A stretch of DNA of 52,453 bases, from NCBI GenBank assembly GCA_035545895.1, contig DASZXJ010000027.1:1-52453 (forward strand), read 5' to 3'. This document shows, in pieces, positions 33,199 to 41,567 of the stretch. Positions within the stretch are counted from its first letter, which is position 1, and every line of letters starts with the position of its first letter. Source of the DNA: DASZXJ01 sp035545895 (GTDB lineage: Bacteria > Planctomycetota > Phycisphaerae > Tepidisphaerales > Tepidisphaeraceae). The translations under genes were made by a program, and so were the position numbers. The notes under the pieces are model-generated. The model was given only the letters and a program-made list of their open reading frames with translations. It made no database searches and was not told the origin of the DNA.

Positions 33199-35091
33199 AT
33201 GAAATGGACATTGCAGAAACTCTGCACCACCAGCGGCTATCTCCAATCCTGTCCGATTGAGTTTTCCGCGGGGCTCAACTGCATCATCGGTGCTCGCGGC
33301 ACGTGCAAGTCTACTATCGTCGAGACCATCCGATTCGTGTTCGATTGTGAGCCGTCGAAGATTGAGGGGATGATCACGTCGCCATCCGCCGGCACCGGGA
33401 CCAATGGTCCCTTAGCGCGAGCTGGTTTCCTGCTGGAGACACTTGCTGGCGGTACCGCGAAATGCACGATCGCCGCCACCGACGACCCTTCACAGTCAAA
33501 ATACGTCGTTGAACGCAATGTCCCTGCGCCCTCGCGCGTGTACCGAGATGGCGTTCAGCAGATTGACGATTCCACAGTCCTTCACAGGATCGAAATTTTC
33601 TCGCAAGGCGACCTGCAAACGATCGCCGAGCGCCCCGAGCGTCGGCTGGCACTTATCGATCGGCCCAATCAAAAGCGCGTTGCAGAACTTGCCGATCGTT
33701 TGAAAGAACTGACCGAAGAATTGAAGTCAATTGGTCCCAGAATACGCCAGCACAGAGCCGAGATCGAGTCGAGACAAGCCAAGGTGCAAACGCTTGAACC
33801 CACACGCAAGCAACTTGCCGAGTTGCAGGCCCAACGTCCCAGCCTGTCCCCCGAATTAGAAGCTGAGCGCGTCGCTTATAACGAACGCCGACGGGCGTAT
33901 GAACAACTGAAGGTCGCGGCGCAATCCTATGGGCGTGCGTTGGGCGCTGCGCGTACCATGCTCGTCGAAGAATCGGCACTTCGAGACGCCGCTGCTTTTG
34001 CCAAAGGTCTGGGAACCCCTGAATCAGTCGCCTTGGCATCGTCATTGGCCGAGTTTGCGAAAGTGTTTCCAGCGGTCCGCAGCATTGCCGAGAAGCCAGA
34101 GAACTTGGAGGAGGCGCTGGCGAAGGTCGCGGCCGAGTTTGAGTCCATGAATGCCAGATATTACGAGCTTCGCAAGGACCAACAGAACGTAAACGATGCA
34201 TTGAAAACTGAAGAATCGCTCCGCCAGGCCGTCAGTGCCATGGAAGCCGTGGCAACAGAATTGACGGAACAGAACGCAAAGTACGCGCAAGATCTGGCAC
34301 GACGGCGCGATTTGCGCGCACAACGCGATGGGCTTGCCGATGAACTATATTCGCTGCGATTTGCGCAGGTGGAGAAAATCAACTCCGAATTCGGCGAGCA
34401 CATTGTTCTTACGCTGGAGCAAGGCGTCCTTACCGCGGCACATCGGAAGCTGATCGAAGAGCTTTTGCAGCGATCAAACCTTCGCAATCAGGGCGACGTC
34501 GCTCGTGATCTGGCGGAGAAGGTGCGGCCTTCAGATCTAGTGGACATTATCGAGGCAAGCGATGCCAAGCGTCTAGCGGATGCGTTAGACCGGGATCTCG
34601 GCCAAATGACCCGACTGGTTAGCCATCTTCTGGACAGCAGCCGGCTGTACGAACTTGAAGCGGTTGTTCCTGAGGACAATCTTGAAATCACCATGCTGGT
34701 GCGAGGAGAGCCCAGGCCAATCGAGCAGCTTTCCAAAGGACAGATGGCGACAGCGCTATTGCCCCTTATTCTGCGCGACGCGGAGTATCCGCTGATCGTC
34801 GATCAGCCCGAAGATGATCTCGACAACGCGTTTGTTTCGGAAAAACTAATTGAGCGGCTAAAGGTTTTGAGCCGCAAACGTCAGCTCATTTTTGTCACCC
34901 ACAACGCGAACATCCCGGTACTTGGTGAGGCGGAATGTGTGACGGTAATGGAAATGGATGGCCCTCGGAAGGCGCTTCCTTGTCAATTCGGTTCCGTCGA
35001 TGCGATGAAAGACTCGATCATAAAGATATTGGAGGGCGGCAAGGCGGCTTTCAAAAGTCGTCAGGAGAAATATGGCATCGCATTGCGGTAA
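33199..35091 (+). CDS. SMC/RecF-like coiled-coil ATPase
   Basis: This is a 630-residue ABC-type ATPase of the SMC/RecF/RecN kind. Walker A is GARGTCKST (31-39), with an unusual cysteine. A long coiled coil (about 165-440) separates the two halves. The C-terminal half has a signature-like QLSKGQMATALLPL, Walker B YPLIVDQPEDDLDN (D535-D542 region) and a histidine switch LIFVTHNANIPV. The ATG has AGGAGG upstream. Such ATPases act in DNA repair and in several defence systems with a partner effector; here the partner gene begins six bases downstream. Confidence 0.88.
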   Translation: MKWTLQKLCTTSGYLQSCPIEFSAGLNCIIGARGTCKSTIVETIRFVFDCEPSKIEGMITSPSAGTGTNGPLARAGFLLETLAGGTAKCTIAATDDPSQSKYVVERNVPAPSRVYRDGVQQIDDSTVLHRIEIFSQGDLQTIAERPERRLALIDRPNQKRVAELADRLKELTEELKSIGPRIRQHRAEIESRQAKVQTLEPTRKQLAELQAQRPSLSPELEAERVAYNERRRAYEQLKVAAQSYGRALGAARTMLVEESALRDAAAFAKGLGTPESVALASSLAEFAKVFPAVRSIAEKPENLEEALAKVAAEFESMNARYYELRKDQQNVNDALKTEESLRQAVSAMEAVATELTEQNAKYAQDLARRRDLRAQRDGLADELYSLRFAQVEKINSEFGEHIVLTLEQGVLTAAHRKLIEELLQRSNLRNQGDVARDLAEKVRPSDLVDIIEASDAKRLADALDRDLGQMTRLVSHLLDSSRLYELEAVVPEDNLEITMLVRGEPRPIEQLSKGQMATALLPLILRDAEYPLIVDQPEDDLDNAFVSEKLIERLKVLSRKRQLIFVTHNANIPVLGEAECVTVMEMDGPRKALPCQFGSVDAMKDSIIKILEGGKAAFKSRQEKYGIALR

Positions 35092-35097
35092 CTACAA

Positions 35098-37071
35098 ATG
35101 GCGGAGATATACGAATGGGATCGAGGATTACTCTCAACCGATACGGTTGTGTTCGATCGCGCGCTTCTTCAACTGCGACGCAACGTCCGTGGCCTTTCGG
35201 ACAATCCACCGCTCATCCGCGATCTTGCCGCGCAAATAAAGAAACAACCCGGCATAACCCGACGCGAGTTTGACCGCCGATTTCGACTCATTGTCTCGGA
35301 GATCGTGCGCGACGATTCAACGTCAACGGCGCTTCAGGCCATCGCAAGCCATCTGCGAGATTCATTGCCCGAAGCACTCAATGCCATTCGTACGCTCTTG
35401 CCAGCCGAACTGCGACATGTCGCCGTTCAGACCCGCAGCGGTCCGCAGTCTTCCATCGCAACGCCGCCCGCTGTTATGTCATTGGCCAAATTCGAGGCTG
35501 AACCGGTTTCGACCGATGCTGGATCACAGGTTTCGAGCAGATTCAGTGCCGTAGCACTCATCGGAACTCCGGAAGAACACGTGCGAAATGAGTCGCTCCT
35601 CAAAAGTGCGAACCTCGCTCCGCTTCGCTTACCTTCCCTAGAACATCTGTGGAATATCGCTCCCACCGGCCTATGCGGTTTCGTTGTCGGTGCTTCGGCT
35701 TGGGGCCAAGTGGCGGAATCAGACCAGCGCCGATCGATTCGCCGGATTTGCGAGTATTCAACATTCCTTTTCGTCCGGGTATGCGTCGATGGACTCAGCC
35801 CCGCGATCGCGCAGACCTTTTCGCAGGATGCTGCCGAAGCCCGCTGCGGTCTACTGGATGGCCAGAAGTTCTGTCACGGGCAAGATGGCGACCTGACTCT
35901 TGCCGACATTGGAGTTCTCCAATCCATCGCGCGACTTCTGGAAGCCGCCGGAACGGCAGATTTCTTTCCCCTGGGTCTTTCCGAGTTGGATGCATCGCTG
36001 CTTCGCCTCATCGCTGCTGACCGGCGGCATCCAGGGAATCCCCTGACGATACGGAGATTGGGTACACGAGAGCTTGAGGGCGGACGGTCCGGCGCCCGTG
36101 TGTTTCTGCTTAACGACGGGAGCGCGCAGCCGTTCGTTGCAAAGGTTGGGGATGCCGAGCAGTTGACCTCTGAACTTCGAAGGTACCGGCGATGGATTCA
36201 GAACTGGGAGCCAAGCGTTACCACTCCGACATTCCACGCCCATCTGGGAAGTGCCGCAGTCTCATATCGTCTTCAGTCGGCTCCCGATGGCAATGGAACG
36301 CCTGCTCCGACACTTGAAGACTGTTTGGAAAAGCTACGATCGTGCGAGTGGGTGAATCCAATCGAGACATCCACACAGCTCGCCAACGATCTGTTTCAGG
36401 CAGTAAGTCGGGCGATCGATCGACTCACTACCCTGAATTCCCTCTCGAATGATGGTGCCACTGCTGACGAATTCTGGCTGCACTGGCCGATTCGCGATTT
36501 AGCCTCGCGAGGGATCGACTCTACCATTCTCGATCATGACTGGCAGCCGATTATGCTGTGGAGCCTTGTACAGGATGCCATGTCTCGCCTTCAACCAGAC
36601 CTTGCCCGCGGCTTGGTTCACGGGGACATTCACGGCCGCAACATCTTGTTGCTTGATCGGCTTCCAGCGTTCATTGATTTTGCGTGGAGCGGTCCCGGCC
36701 ATCCGTTAGTGGATTTGGTCCGGCTTGACGCGGTCGTACGGTCAGTAGCCATGAGAATGGTCCTCGACGAACGAACAATGCACGACATCTTCCGAGCGAT
36801 TTACATCGACGGGACAGGCGCCGAGACAATTCTGGGCCAACATGCAGCCATTGCGGTCTCGCCCTTAGCCGCGCTTGCAGTCCGCACCGCTGCCAAAATA
36901 CGGGAGGCGGCACTGATCGTGGCTAGTGCCCATTCCCTCGGCTTGCCTGATTTCTTAGCGATGACGTGCGTCGTATCGGCGCACGTTCTGGTGACGCGAA
37001 GTCCCGGCTCCGGTATCGAGCGCCTCATTCTCAGTGTTGTCGGCGCTGCGTTCTTGGCTGATCGAGCGTGA
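35098..37071 (+). CDS. Large protein with C-terminal aminoglycoside-phosphotransferase-like kinase domain
   Basis: This protein has 657 residues. Residues 320-600 form an APH-type kinase: GGRSGARVFLLN (nucleotide loop), PFVAKVGD (Lys349), HGDIHGRNIL (508-517, catalytic Asp and Asn) and FIDFAWSGPGHPLVDLVRL (metal-binding Asp). All key residues are present. Residues 150-300 may form a receiver-like or Rossmann-type fold (VALIGTPEEHVRNESLL, GFVVGASAWG). The first 130 are helical. The target is unknown. The six-base gap to the ATPase indicates co-translation. A small-molecule kinase or a protein kinase are both possible. Confidence 0.8.
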   Translation: MAEIYEWDRGLLSTDTVVFDRALLQLRRNVRGLSDNPPLIRDLAAQIKKQPGITRREFDRRFRLIVSEIVRDDSTSTALQAIASHLRDSLPEALNAIRTLLPAELRHVAVQTRSGPQSSIATPPAVMSLAKFEAEPVSTDAGSQVSSRFSAVALIGTPEEHVRNESLLKSANLAPLRLPSLEHLWNIAPTGLCGFVVGASAWGQVAESDQRRSIRRICEYSTFLFVRVCVDGLSPAIAQTFSQDAAEARCGLLDGQKFCHGQDGDLTLADIGVLQSIARLLEAAGTADFFPLGLSELDASLLRLIAADRRHPGNPLTIRRLGTRELEGGRSGARVFLLNDGSAQPFVAKVGDAEQLTSELRRYRRWIQNWEPSVTTPTFHAHLGSAAVSYRLQSAPDGNGTPAPTLEDCLEKLRSCEWVNPIETSTQLANDLFQAVSRAIDRLTTLNSLSNDGATADEFWLHWPIRDLASRGIDSTILDHDWQPIMLWSLVQDAMSRLQPDLARGLVHGDIHGRNILLLDRLPAFIDFAWSGPGHPLVDLVRLDAVVRSVAMRMVLDERTMHDIFRAIYIDGTGAETILGQHAAIAVSPLAALAVRTAAKIREAALIVASAHSLGLPDFLAMTCVVSAHVLVTRSPGSGIERLILSVVGAAFLADRA

Positions 37072-37149
37072 CGCATCCCGGATAGACAGCACCAGATGAC
37101 CGTCGGTGTGAAGAACTCTGGCAATGCCCACTGCCAACTGTTGAATTCC

Positions 37150-38112
37150 TCATTCTGCCGGTTGCCGGAACACATATTCCGAATTGGCCCATCCGGTGAC
37201 TTCGGCGATGGCTGACGCGCGGCGTCCGGGATTCATGGCGGTGCGTTCGATGAAGACAACGTAGTTTACGGCGGCCGCAATCGAGCGTCGTGGGATTGTC
37301 TGTGACGCCTCGCCCACCAAATCCTCAATGCGCCTCAGCGCGTCGGCAGAGCTGTTCGCATGAACGGTTGTCACGCCGCCGGGGTGGCCGGTGTTCAACG
37401 CTTTGAGCATGGCCAGAGCTTCAGGACCGCGAACCTCGCCAATGATGATGCGATCTGGACGAAGGCGCAGCGTGTAGCGCAATAGGTCGGTCATCGTCAC
37501 GCGCGGTTCGGTGTTTTTGGTGAGTAGTTCCACGCGATCAGGGGAACTGCATTGCAACTCTCGCGTGTCTTCGATCAAAACAACGCGCTCCGTGCTGAAC
37601 GCCGGCTCGGACAGAATCGCGTTGACGAAAGTTGTCTTGCCGCTGCCCGTTCCACCGGCGACAAGAATGTTCTTTCGTTCGGTCACCGCTTGCCGGATCA
37701 CATCACGACCTGTCGCCGAGAGAAGTCCACCCTCCACATAATCGTCAAGGGTATAGATAACGCTCGAACGCTTGCGGATCGTAAAAGCCGGCGCCGCGAC
37801 GAGCGGCGGCAGAAGTCCTTGAAAACGCTCGCCGGTGGTCGGCAACGTGCCCGACACCGCCGGTCGATCGGAGCTGACCGTCTCTCCCATATGCGTCGCA
37901 AGCAGCCGCACGACCGTTTCGGTCGCGCTCGGATCGATCTGGCCTACGCTCTGGCGGCCGACTCCCACGCGATCGACCCACAGACCGCCATCGGGATTGG
38001 CCATGACTTCGACGACATCCGGCGCAGCCAGCGCATCGGCAACCAACGGACCCAGCGCGTGGCGCAGACTTTCATAATGACGAGAGCGAACGATCGTTTG
38101 GGATGATTTCAT
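37150..38112 (-). CDS. trbB: TrbB/VirB11 conjugation ATPase
   Basis: This is a 320-residue hexameric traffic ATPase. Walker A is AGGTGSGKTTF (around 153-161), followed by the Asp box VVLIEDTRELQC, LRLRPDRIIIGEVRGPEAL (Walker B region) and the His box GGVTTVHANS. It works with TrbE and TraG at the base of the Trb channel. ATG 38112 overlaps the copG-type gene by 41 bases. It lies inverted and about 7.9 kb beyond the rest of the trb genes, although its normal place is directly before trbC. Confidence 0.93.
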   Translation of the reverse strand: MKSSQTIVRSRHYESLRHALGPLVADALAAPDVVEVMANPDGGLWVDRVGVGRQSVGQIDPSATETVVRLLATHMGETVSSDRPAVSGTLPTTGERFQGLLPPLVAAPAFTIRKRSSVIYTLDDYVEGGLLSATGRDVIRQAVTERKNILVAGGTGSGKTTFVNAILSEPAFSTERVVLIEDTRELQCSSPDRVELLTKNTEPRVTMTDLLRYTLRLRPDRIIIGEVRGPEALAMLKALNTGHPGGVTTVHANSSADALRRIEDLVGEASQTIPRRSIAAAVNYVVFIERTAMNPGRRASAIAEVTGWANSEYVFRQPAE

Positions 38113-38557
38113 TGGCTTCCTCAGTAGTTGAAGGTTCTTGTTCAGGTTCTTCGCTGAGCACAGAGCGCCTGCGGCGCAGGTTCTCGGCCAGCACGTCCAG
38201 GTAAAGTTCAAAGCGATTGTGACCGCTCAATAGTGCCGCTTCTTTGGCGTCTTCGGGCACTTCGGGCGTGTGGTTCAGGTACATCCGCACGGCCAAGCCG
38301 ATCATTTCCTTGAGCACATGCGTATCGGCCAGAAGCTTGGTCTCCATTGTGCGGAGCTTGTTGAAGCATTTCTCGATGGCGGTGAGCACCTCCGCCTCGC
38401 GCTGTTTGCGGTATTCCGGCGAGAGAATTTGCTTGGCCGCGTCGGTGAGCACCGCGCCCAGCGATGCGCCAGTGCGCGACGCCTCGGTCTGCACGATCTT
38501 GTAAAGATCAGGTTCGAGGCGAACAGTCAGGGCAACGCGATCGGCGGGACTACTCAT
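38072..38557 (-). CDS. CopG-type conjugation-associated protein
   Basis: This is a 161-residue protein. The N-terminus fits a ribbon-helix-helix domain (RVALTVRLEPDLYKIVQTEASRTGASLGAVLTDAA). A long helical region and a charged tail follow. Proteins of this kind sit between traG and trbB in Trb-type elements, and the same order is kept here. The likely role is a regulator or coupling-complex accessory. Its start overlaps the traG stop as ATGA and its end overlaps trbB. Confidence 0.78.
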   Translation of the reverse strand: MSSPADRVALTVRLEPDLYKIVQTEASRTGASLGAVLTDAAKQILSPEYRKQREAEVLTAIEKCFNKLRTMETKLLADTHVLKEMIGLAVRMYLNHTPEVPEDAKEAALLSGHNRFELYLDVLAENLRRRRSVLSEEPEQEPSTTEEANEIIPNDRSLSSL

Positions 38558-39234
38558 ATCAGCTCCCTTTTGCGTGAAGGGGTTGGCGCGTATTCATCCG
38601 AGTCCGCTGTATCAGCCCCTCCCGTGAGGGCCGGATCGTCGGCCGGCAATCCCGATGTGATGCGTTCGCCCTTGGCCCGCTCGCCCATCCAGTCGCACGG
38701 CGCCTGTTCGGGCAGGTCGAGCTTGGCCGCCTGGTCGGGCGGCGCCAGCACCCGCGAGCGGAACATCGGGTGGTCGTAATGGCGGAGCTTGTCGGTGCGC
38801 ATCGGCGGCCTTCCGGTCACAAACAGCAACTGCTCACCCGATGGCAACTCGCGCACGTCGCCGGGTTGAAGTAGCGGCCGCACCTGCTCGACCTGGCTGA
38901 TGGTTCGGTTCATCAGGGCCAACTTCCAGCGCGGCCCGCTGTAACTTTCGCGGTACTCGGTGACGGTCCCGTTCATCTGGCTGAGACGCTGTTGCGTGGT
39001 CGTATCCGCGCTGGCAAAGGCGACGACGACGTGGCAATTGTCGATCAGACTGTTGTGGGGGCCGTACTGCTCAATGATGTCGTTGAAGCTCTGGACGATC
39101 AGGTGGGCCTTGATCCCGTAACCGGCCATCTGGCGCAAGTTCATCTGAAAAAACTCGAGCCGGCCCAGTGTCGGAAACTCATCGAGCATCAGCAGCAGAC
39201 CCTTAGGGCGCAGCCCGTTCGGGACCGGACGCAT
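38554..39234 (-). pseudogene. traG: C-terminal fragment of TraG/VirD4 coupling protein
   Basis: About 226 residues remain of a protein usually longer than 600. The fragment keeps Walker B LLLMLDEFPTLGRLEFFQ, GYGIKAHLIVQSFNDIIEQYG, DNCHVVVAFASAD and the C-terminal tail. The membrane anchor and Walker A are missing. The frame stays open about 70 bases past the ATG at 39234 but is unrelated to TraG beyond roughly 39220 and meets a stop near 39305. A coupling protein without Walker A cannot work, so DNA transfer by this element is probably abolished. Confidence 0.88.
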
Positions 39235-39293
39235 GTCCGATCGACCGCGTAGGTCGATGAATTTGCTTTGAAAAACTTGACCTTCACCGAAAC

Positions 39294-39321
39294 TTGCTGG
39301 CGTTTACCGACGTGGTATGAT
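39294..39321 (+). promoter_or_regulatory. Promoter of the candidate structured RNA
   Basis: TTGCTG (39294-39299) and TATGAT (39316-39321) are 16 bases apart. A transcript would begin near 39328. No protein gene begins within the next 390 bases on this strand, while a strong terminator lies at 39542-39571. Confidence 0.5.
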
Positions 39322-39327
39322 GTCGCG

Positions 39328-39571
39328 TTGATCGCTGGGCGAATCCCCATATTTGGGAATCGTCCCGATGATCCGGTTGCGTTGATGCGCGGCCGACAAT
39401 TTGAATTGACGCGTGTGCGTCAAGACGCTGGTTCGGGATAAAACCGCCAAGTTTCTCGTACGAAACCAGTGCCTGATGCCCACGCCCCGCAAGGGGCGTC
39501 GGCCAGGGCACGTTTCGTACGGCCCTTGGCGGGGCCTTCCCGAGCGTCCTTGGTTCGACGCTCTTCTTTTT
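39328..39571 (+). ncRNA. Candidate structured non-coding RNA
   Basis: About 244 bases between a promoter and a terminator hold several well-formed stems. 39337-39365 pairs GGGCGA with TCGTCC around an inner TCCC/GGGA stem. 39406-39423 is TTGACGC, GTGT, GCGTCAA. 39457-39521 is a long rod: CGTACGAAAC pairs with GTTTCGTACG, inside it GTGCCTG with CAGGGCAC (one bulge), GCC with GGC, and CGCCCC with GGGGCG capped by the GNRA loop GCAA. Symmetric two-base internal loops break the rod. I do not recognise 6S, SRP, RNase P or tmRNA features. The antisense frame at 39284-39643 has no protein-like character. Confidence 0.5.
39542..39571 (+). terminator. Terminator of the candidate RNA
   Basis: GAGCGTC (39542-39548) pairs with GACGCTC (39557-39563) around an 8-base loop and is followed by TTCTTTTT. 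It faces the plus strand and ends nothing but the candidate RNA. Confidence 0.75.
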
Positions 39572-39728
39572 GCGCCTAACTAGCCTTGGCTTTAGAGAAG
39601 TGTCGAACGCAAGAAGTGTCCGCTGTTGAAATTGGCGGGGCAATTTGTAGCCGTGGAGGCTACAGATTACTCTACCGAGTCACGTCCGTTTTTTCGCCCT
39701 GTCTGTGCGAAGGGGAAGGAGCTTTGGG

Positions 39729-40190
39729 ATGAGTAACGTCATTGCGCGGCCGTTCTCAATCACACGAGATTTTCGTAGCATCATGTGGGGCGCTACACTT
39801 CAGTACAACGTATTACGAGCCGCTTGCGCTGGCTTGGTTGTAGCTATCATTATGTTGATCGCGATAATCAAATCGGCACCAGGACAGGGTCCACAGGTTC
39901 CAATCCCCATGCTCCTACTTCTGCCCATCTTCTGGCCTCTCGCGTTCTTTTTCGTTTTTTTCCCTGTCAGTTTGGTGCTCGCTTGGCTTTCAGAAATGCT
40001 GCCAATCCTAGCGTTCGTTGCAATTTGCTATGCGCTTATGTTTGTGACCATCGGTGACCCGATCGTATGTATTCTGCGGAAATTCGCTCCAAAGCTGGTT
40101 CCTGTAGAGCGGCCGTCGTTCTTTAGCCTGCGACCTGTTTATTGGGTTCTCAAACCAGAAGAAACGAGCGAGTTTTCGATTTCGCATTGA
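39729..40190 (+). CDS. Small membrane protein, first gene of the TerB-type operon
   Basis: This is a 153-residue protein with about three membrane segments (near 30-52, 58-88 and 90-112) and a hydrophilic C-terminus. ATG 39729 has AAGGAG eight bases upstream. It has no family I recognise. A short hairpin (TGTAGCC with GGCTACA, 39649-39667) lies upstream. The gene leads a run of six small genes with metal-binding and membrane features. Confidence 0.65.
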   Translation: MSNVIARPFSITRDFRSIMWGATLQYNVLRAACAGLVVAIIMLIAIIKSAPGQGPQVPIPMLLLLPIFWPLAFFFVFFPVSLVLAWLSEMLPILAFVAICYALMFVTIGDPIVCILRKFAPKLVPVERPSFFSLRPVYWVLKPEETSEFSISH

Positions 40191-40222
40191 TTTGTTTTAA
40201 TTTTCATTGAAAGGCGCATCAC

Positions 40223-40660
40223 ATGGGATTCTTCAGTGGATTAAAAACGTCCGAACCAAGTTTCAATGTTCAGCGGGCCATCATGACAATTATCATCGCC
40301 GCGATTAAGGCGGACGGTGAAGTTTCTGATGATGAGGTCATTCGCCTTCGCTCGATGTGCGCTCGCAGTCCCATCTTCGCCAGCAACTCAAAGGAGGAAG
40401 ATGATGCTGTCATCGGTTGGGCGGACAACGTCACGACGCAATTGAAAGCCGATGCAATCCGGAAGGCTGCCGCCGCGCTTAAGTCTCCACTTCGGGAAAC
40501 CGCGTTCGCGTTCGCCTGCGAAATGGTGCTCGCCGACGGCATGGTGGGGGATGCCGAAGAAAAATTTATCTCAATGCTCGGGGAAACGCTTGGGATTTCC
40601 CAAGAACTTGGAAGCGCGGTTGTTCAAGTCACTATTGTTAGGATGCGCGGTGCTGATTAG
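40223..40660 (+). CDS. TerB-like protein
   Basis: This is a 145-residue all-helical protein with the two acidic helix signatures of the TerB fold: IIIAAIKADGEVSDDEVIRL near 25-44 and CEMVLADGMVGDAEEKFI near 98-115. TerB-type proteins are small metal-binding or docking modules; the name comes from tellurite resistance, but many stand-alone members act in stress or phage-related systems. Its neighbours are membrane and zinc-ribbon proteins, which suggests a membrane-linked complex. Confidence 0.78.
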   Translation: MGFFSGLKTSEPSFNVQRAIMTIIIAAIKADGEVSDDEVIRLRSMCARSPIFASNSKEEDDAVIGWADNVTTQLKADAIRKAAAALKSPLRETAFAFACEMVLADGMVGDAEEKFISMLGETLGISQELGSAVVQVTIVRMRGAD

Positions 40661-40694
40661 AAGATGGGACATCTATTCCTTGATAGGAGCTATC

Positions 40695-40847
40695 ATGGCA
40701 AATCCATTTGAACGTCCGCCAGGTAAGCCGGAAGTTGCAGTTCGCGATTGCCCGGTTTGCGGCGGTAGTGGTCAGAAACAAGAGAACGGTAAGGCGGTCA
40801 CCTGCAAGCGGTGCAACGGCACGGGACAAATTCGAAGTAATGGCTGA
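40695..40847 (+). CDS. Tiny zinc-finger protein of DnaJ-central-domain type
   Basis: This is a 50-residue protein with CPVCGGSG and CKRCNGTG, two CxxCxGxG motifs that make one zinc site as in the cysteine-rich domain of DnaJ. ATG 40695 has AGGAG upstream, so the gene is real despite its size. It lies 34 bases after the TerB-type gene in the same operon. A chaperone-like or adaptor role is possible. Confidence 0.72.
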   Translation: MANPFERPPGKPEVAVRDCPVCGGSGQKQENGKAVTCKRCNGTGQIRSNG

Positions 40848-40864
40848 TTCAGACGGAGTTCGTT

Positions 40865-41086
40865 ATGAGACAATCATTAGCCGGTCGCAAACTTGAAAAG
40901 TCACGTGCTCGTTACGAGCATGAGCACGCCGCACTTGGGTCTTTTGTTACTATTGAGGAACCCAATGTCGTGGTGATCGAAGCTGGATACGGCGCTTGCC
41001 GCGCGTGCGACTGTCGCGGATATAAGAAGGGTAATCAGCCAAGTTTCTGCGGGACATGCAGTCACCATTTCTCACAGCATCGATAA
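40865..41086 (+). CDS. Small cysteine/histidine-rich protein
   Basis: This is a 73-residue protein whose C-terminal half carries CRACDCRGY and FCGTCSHHFSQH, a likely zinc-binding unit with four or more Cys/His ligands. The N-terminus is basic and helical. ATG 40865 has GGAG a few bases upstream. It lies 17 bases after the previous zinc-finger gene. No family is recognised. Confidence 0.68.
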   Translation: MRQSLAGRKLEKSRARYEHEHAALGSFVTIEEPNVVVIEAGYGACRACDCRGYKKGNQPSFCGTCSHHFSQHR

Positions 41087-41093
41087 CCAGGAG

Positions 41094-41558
41094 ATGACGT
41101 CATTGTGGCAAAGTTACGAGCACCGTTCAGGACCGACCGCATTCATCGTGTCGATGGTCAAGCTCTCAGTCGTGATCCTCACGACCGTTATCTGGATACC
41201 GCTTGGATTCTTCTTTTGGGTCCCACTGCTGGGAAGATCGGTAGCGATCTTTTCTGTGATGGTCCTGTTCTCTGCGTTGACTCGCACCGATGCGAGGTTG
41301 ATTCAGCAGCAACTTGAGCAATCGATTGAGTTTTACCCGCGCGGATTCCGGATTATCTTCGACGTGCTCGCATCGCCCCTCACGAACTCCACGACCCATG
41401 AAACGATCCCGCTAGGGAAGTTCGCGAGACACATTGTCGTCGAATTGATTTGGGCGGGATTATTCTGGACGACGATCATTTATGGACTTGAAAGCTACAA
41501 AGCTTTTCCGCCAGTCCTTCATGATCTGCGCGCCCATTTTATGCAATTACTGCGGTGA
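41094..41558 (+). CDS. Membrane protein of the TerB-type operon
   Basis: This is a 154-residue protein with two adjacent membrane spans (about 20-60), a cytoplasmic helical segment and a third span near 118-138. The start is uncertain: AGGAG abuts ATG 41094, and TTG 41103 would have better spacing. No known family is seen. It follows the previous gene by 7 bases. Confidence 0.62.
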   Translation: MTSLWQSYEHRSGPTAFIVSMVKLSVVILTTVIWIPLGFFFWVPLLGRSVAIFSVMVLFSALTRTDARLIQQQLEQSIEFYPRGFRIIFDVLASPLTNSTTHETIPLGKFARHIVVELIWAGLFWTTIIYGLESYKAFPPVLHDLRAHFMQLLR

Positions 41559-41567
41559 CCGGGCTGG

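Noticed and set aside
39284..39643. 119-residue minus-strand frame over the candidate RNA
   Set aside because: The composition is Arg/Pro-rich without protein-like pattern, no ribosome site is visible, and it spans strong hairpins and a plus-strand terminator.
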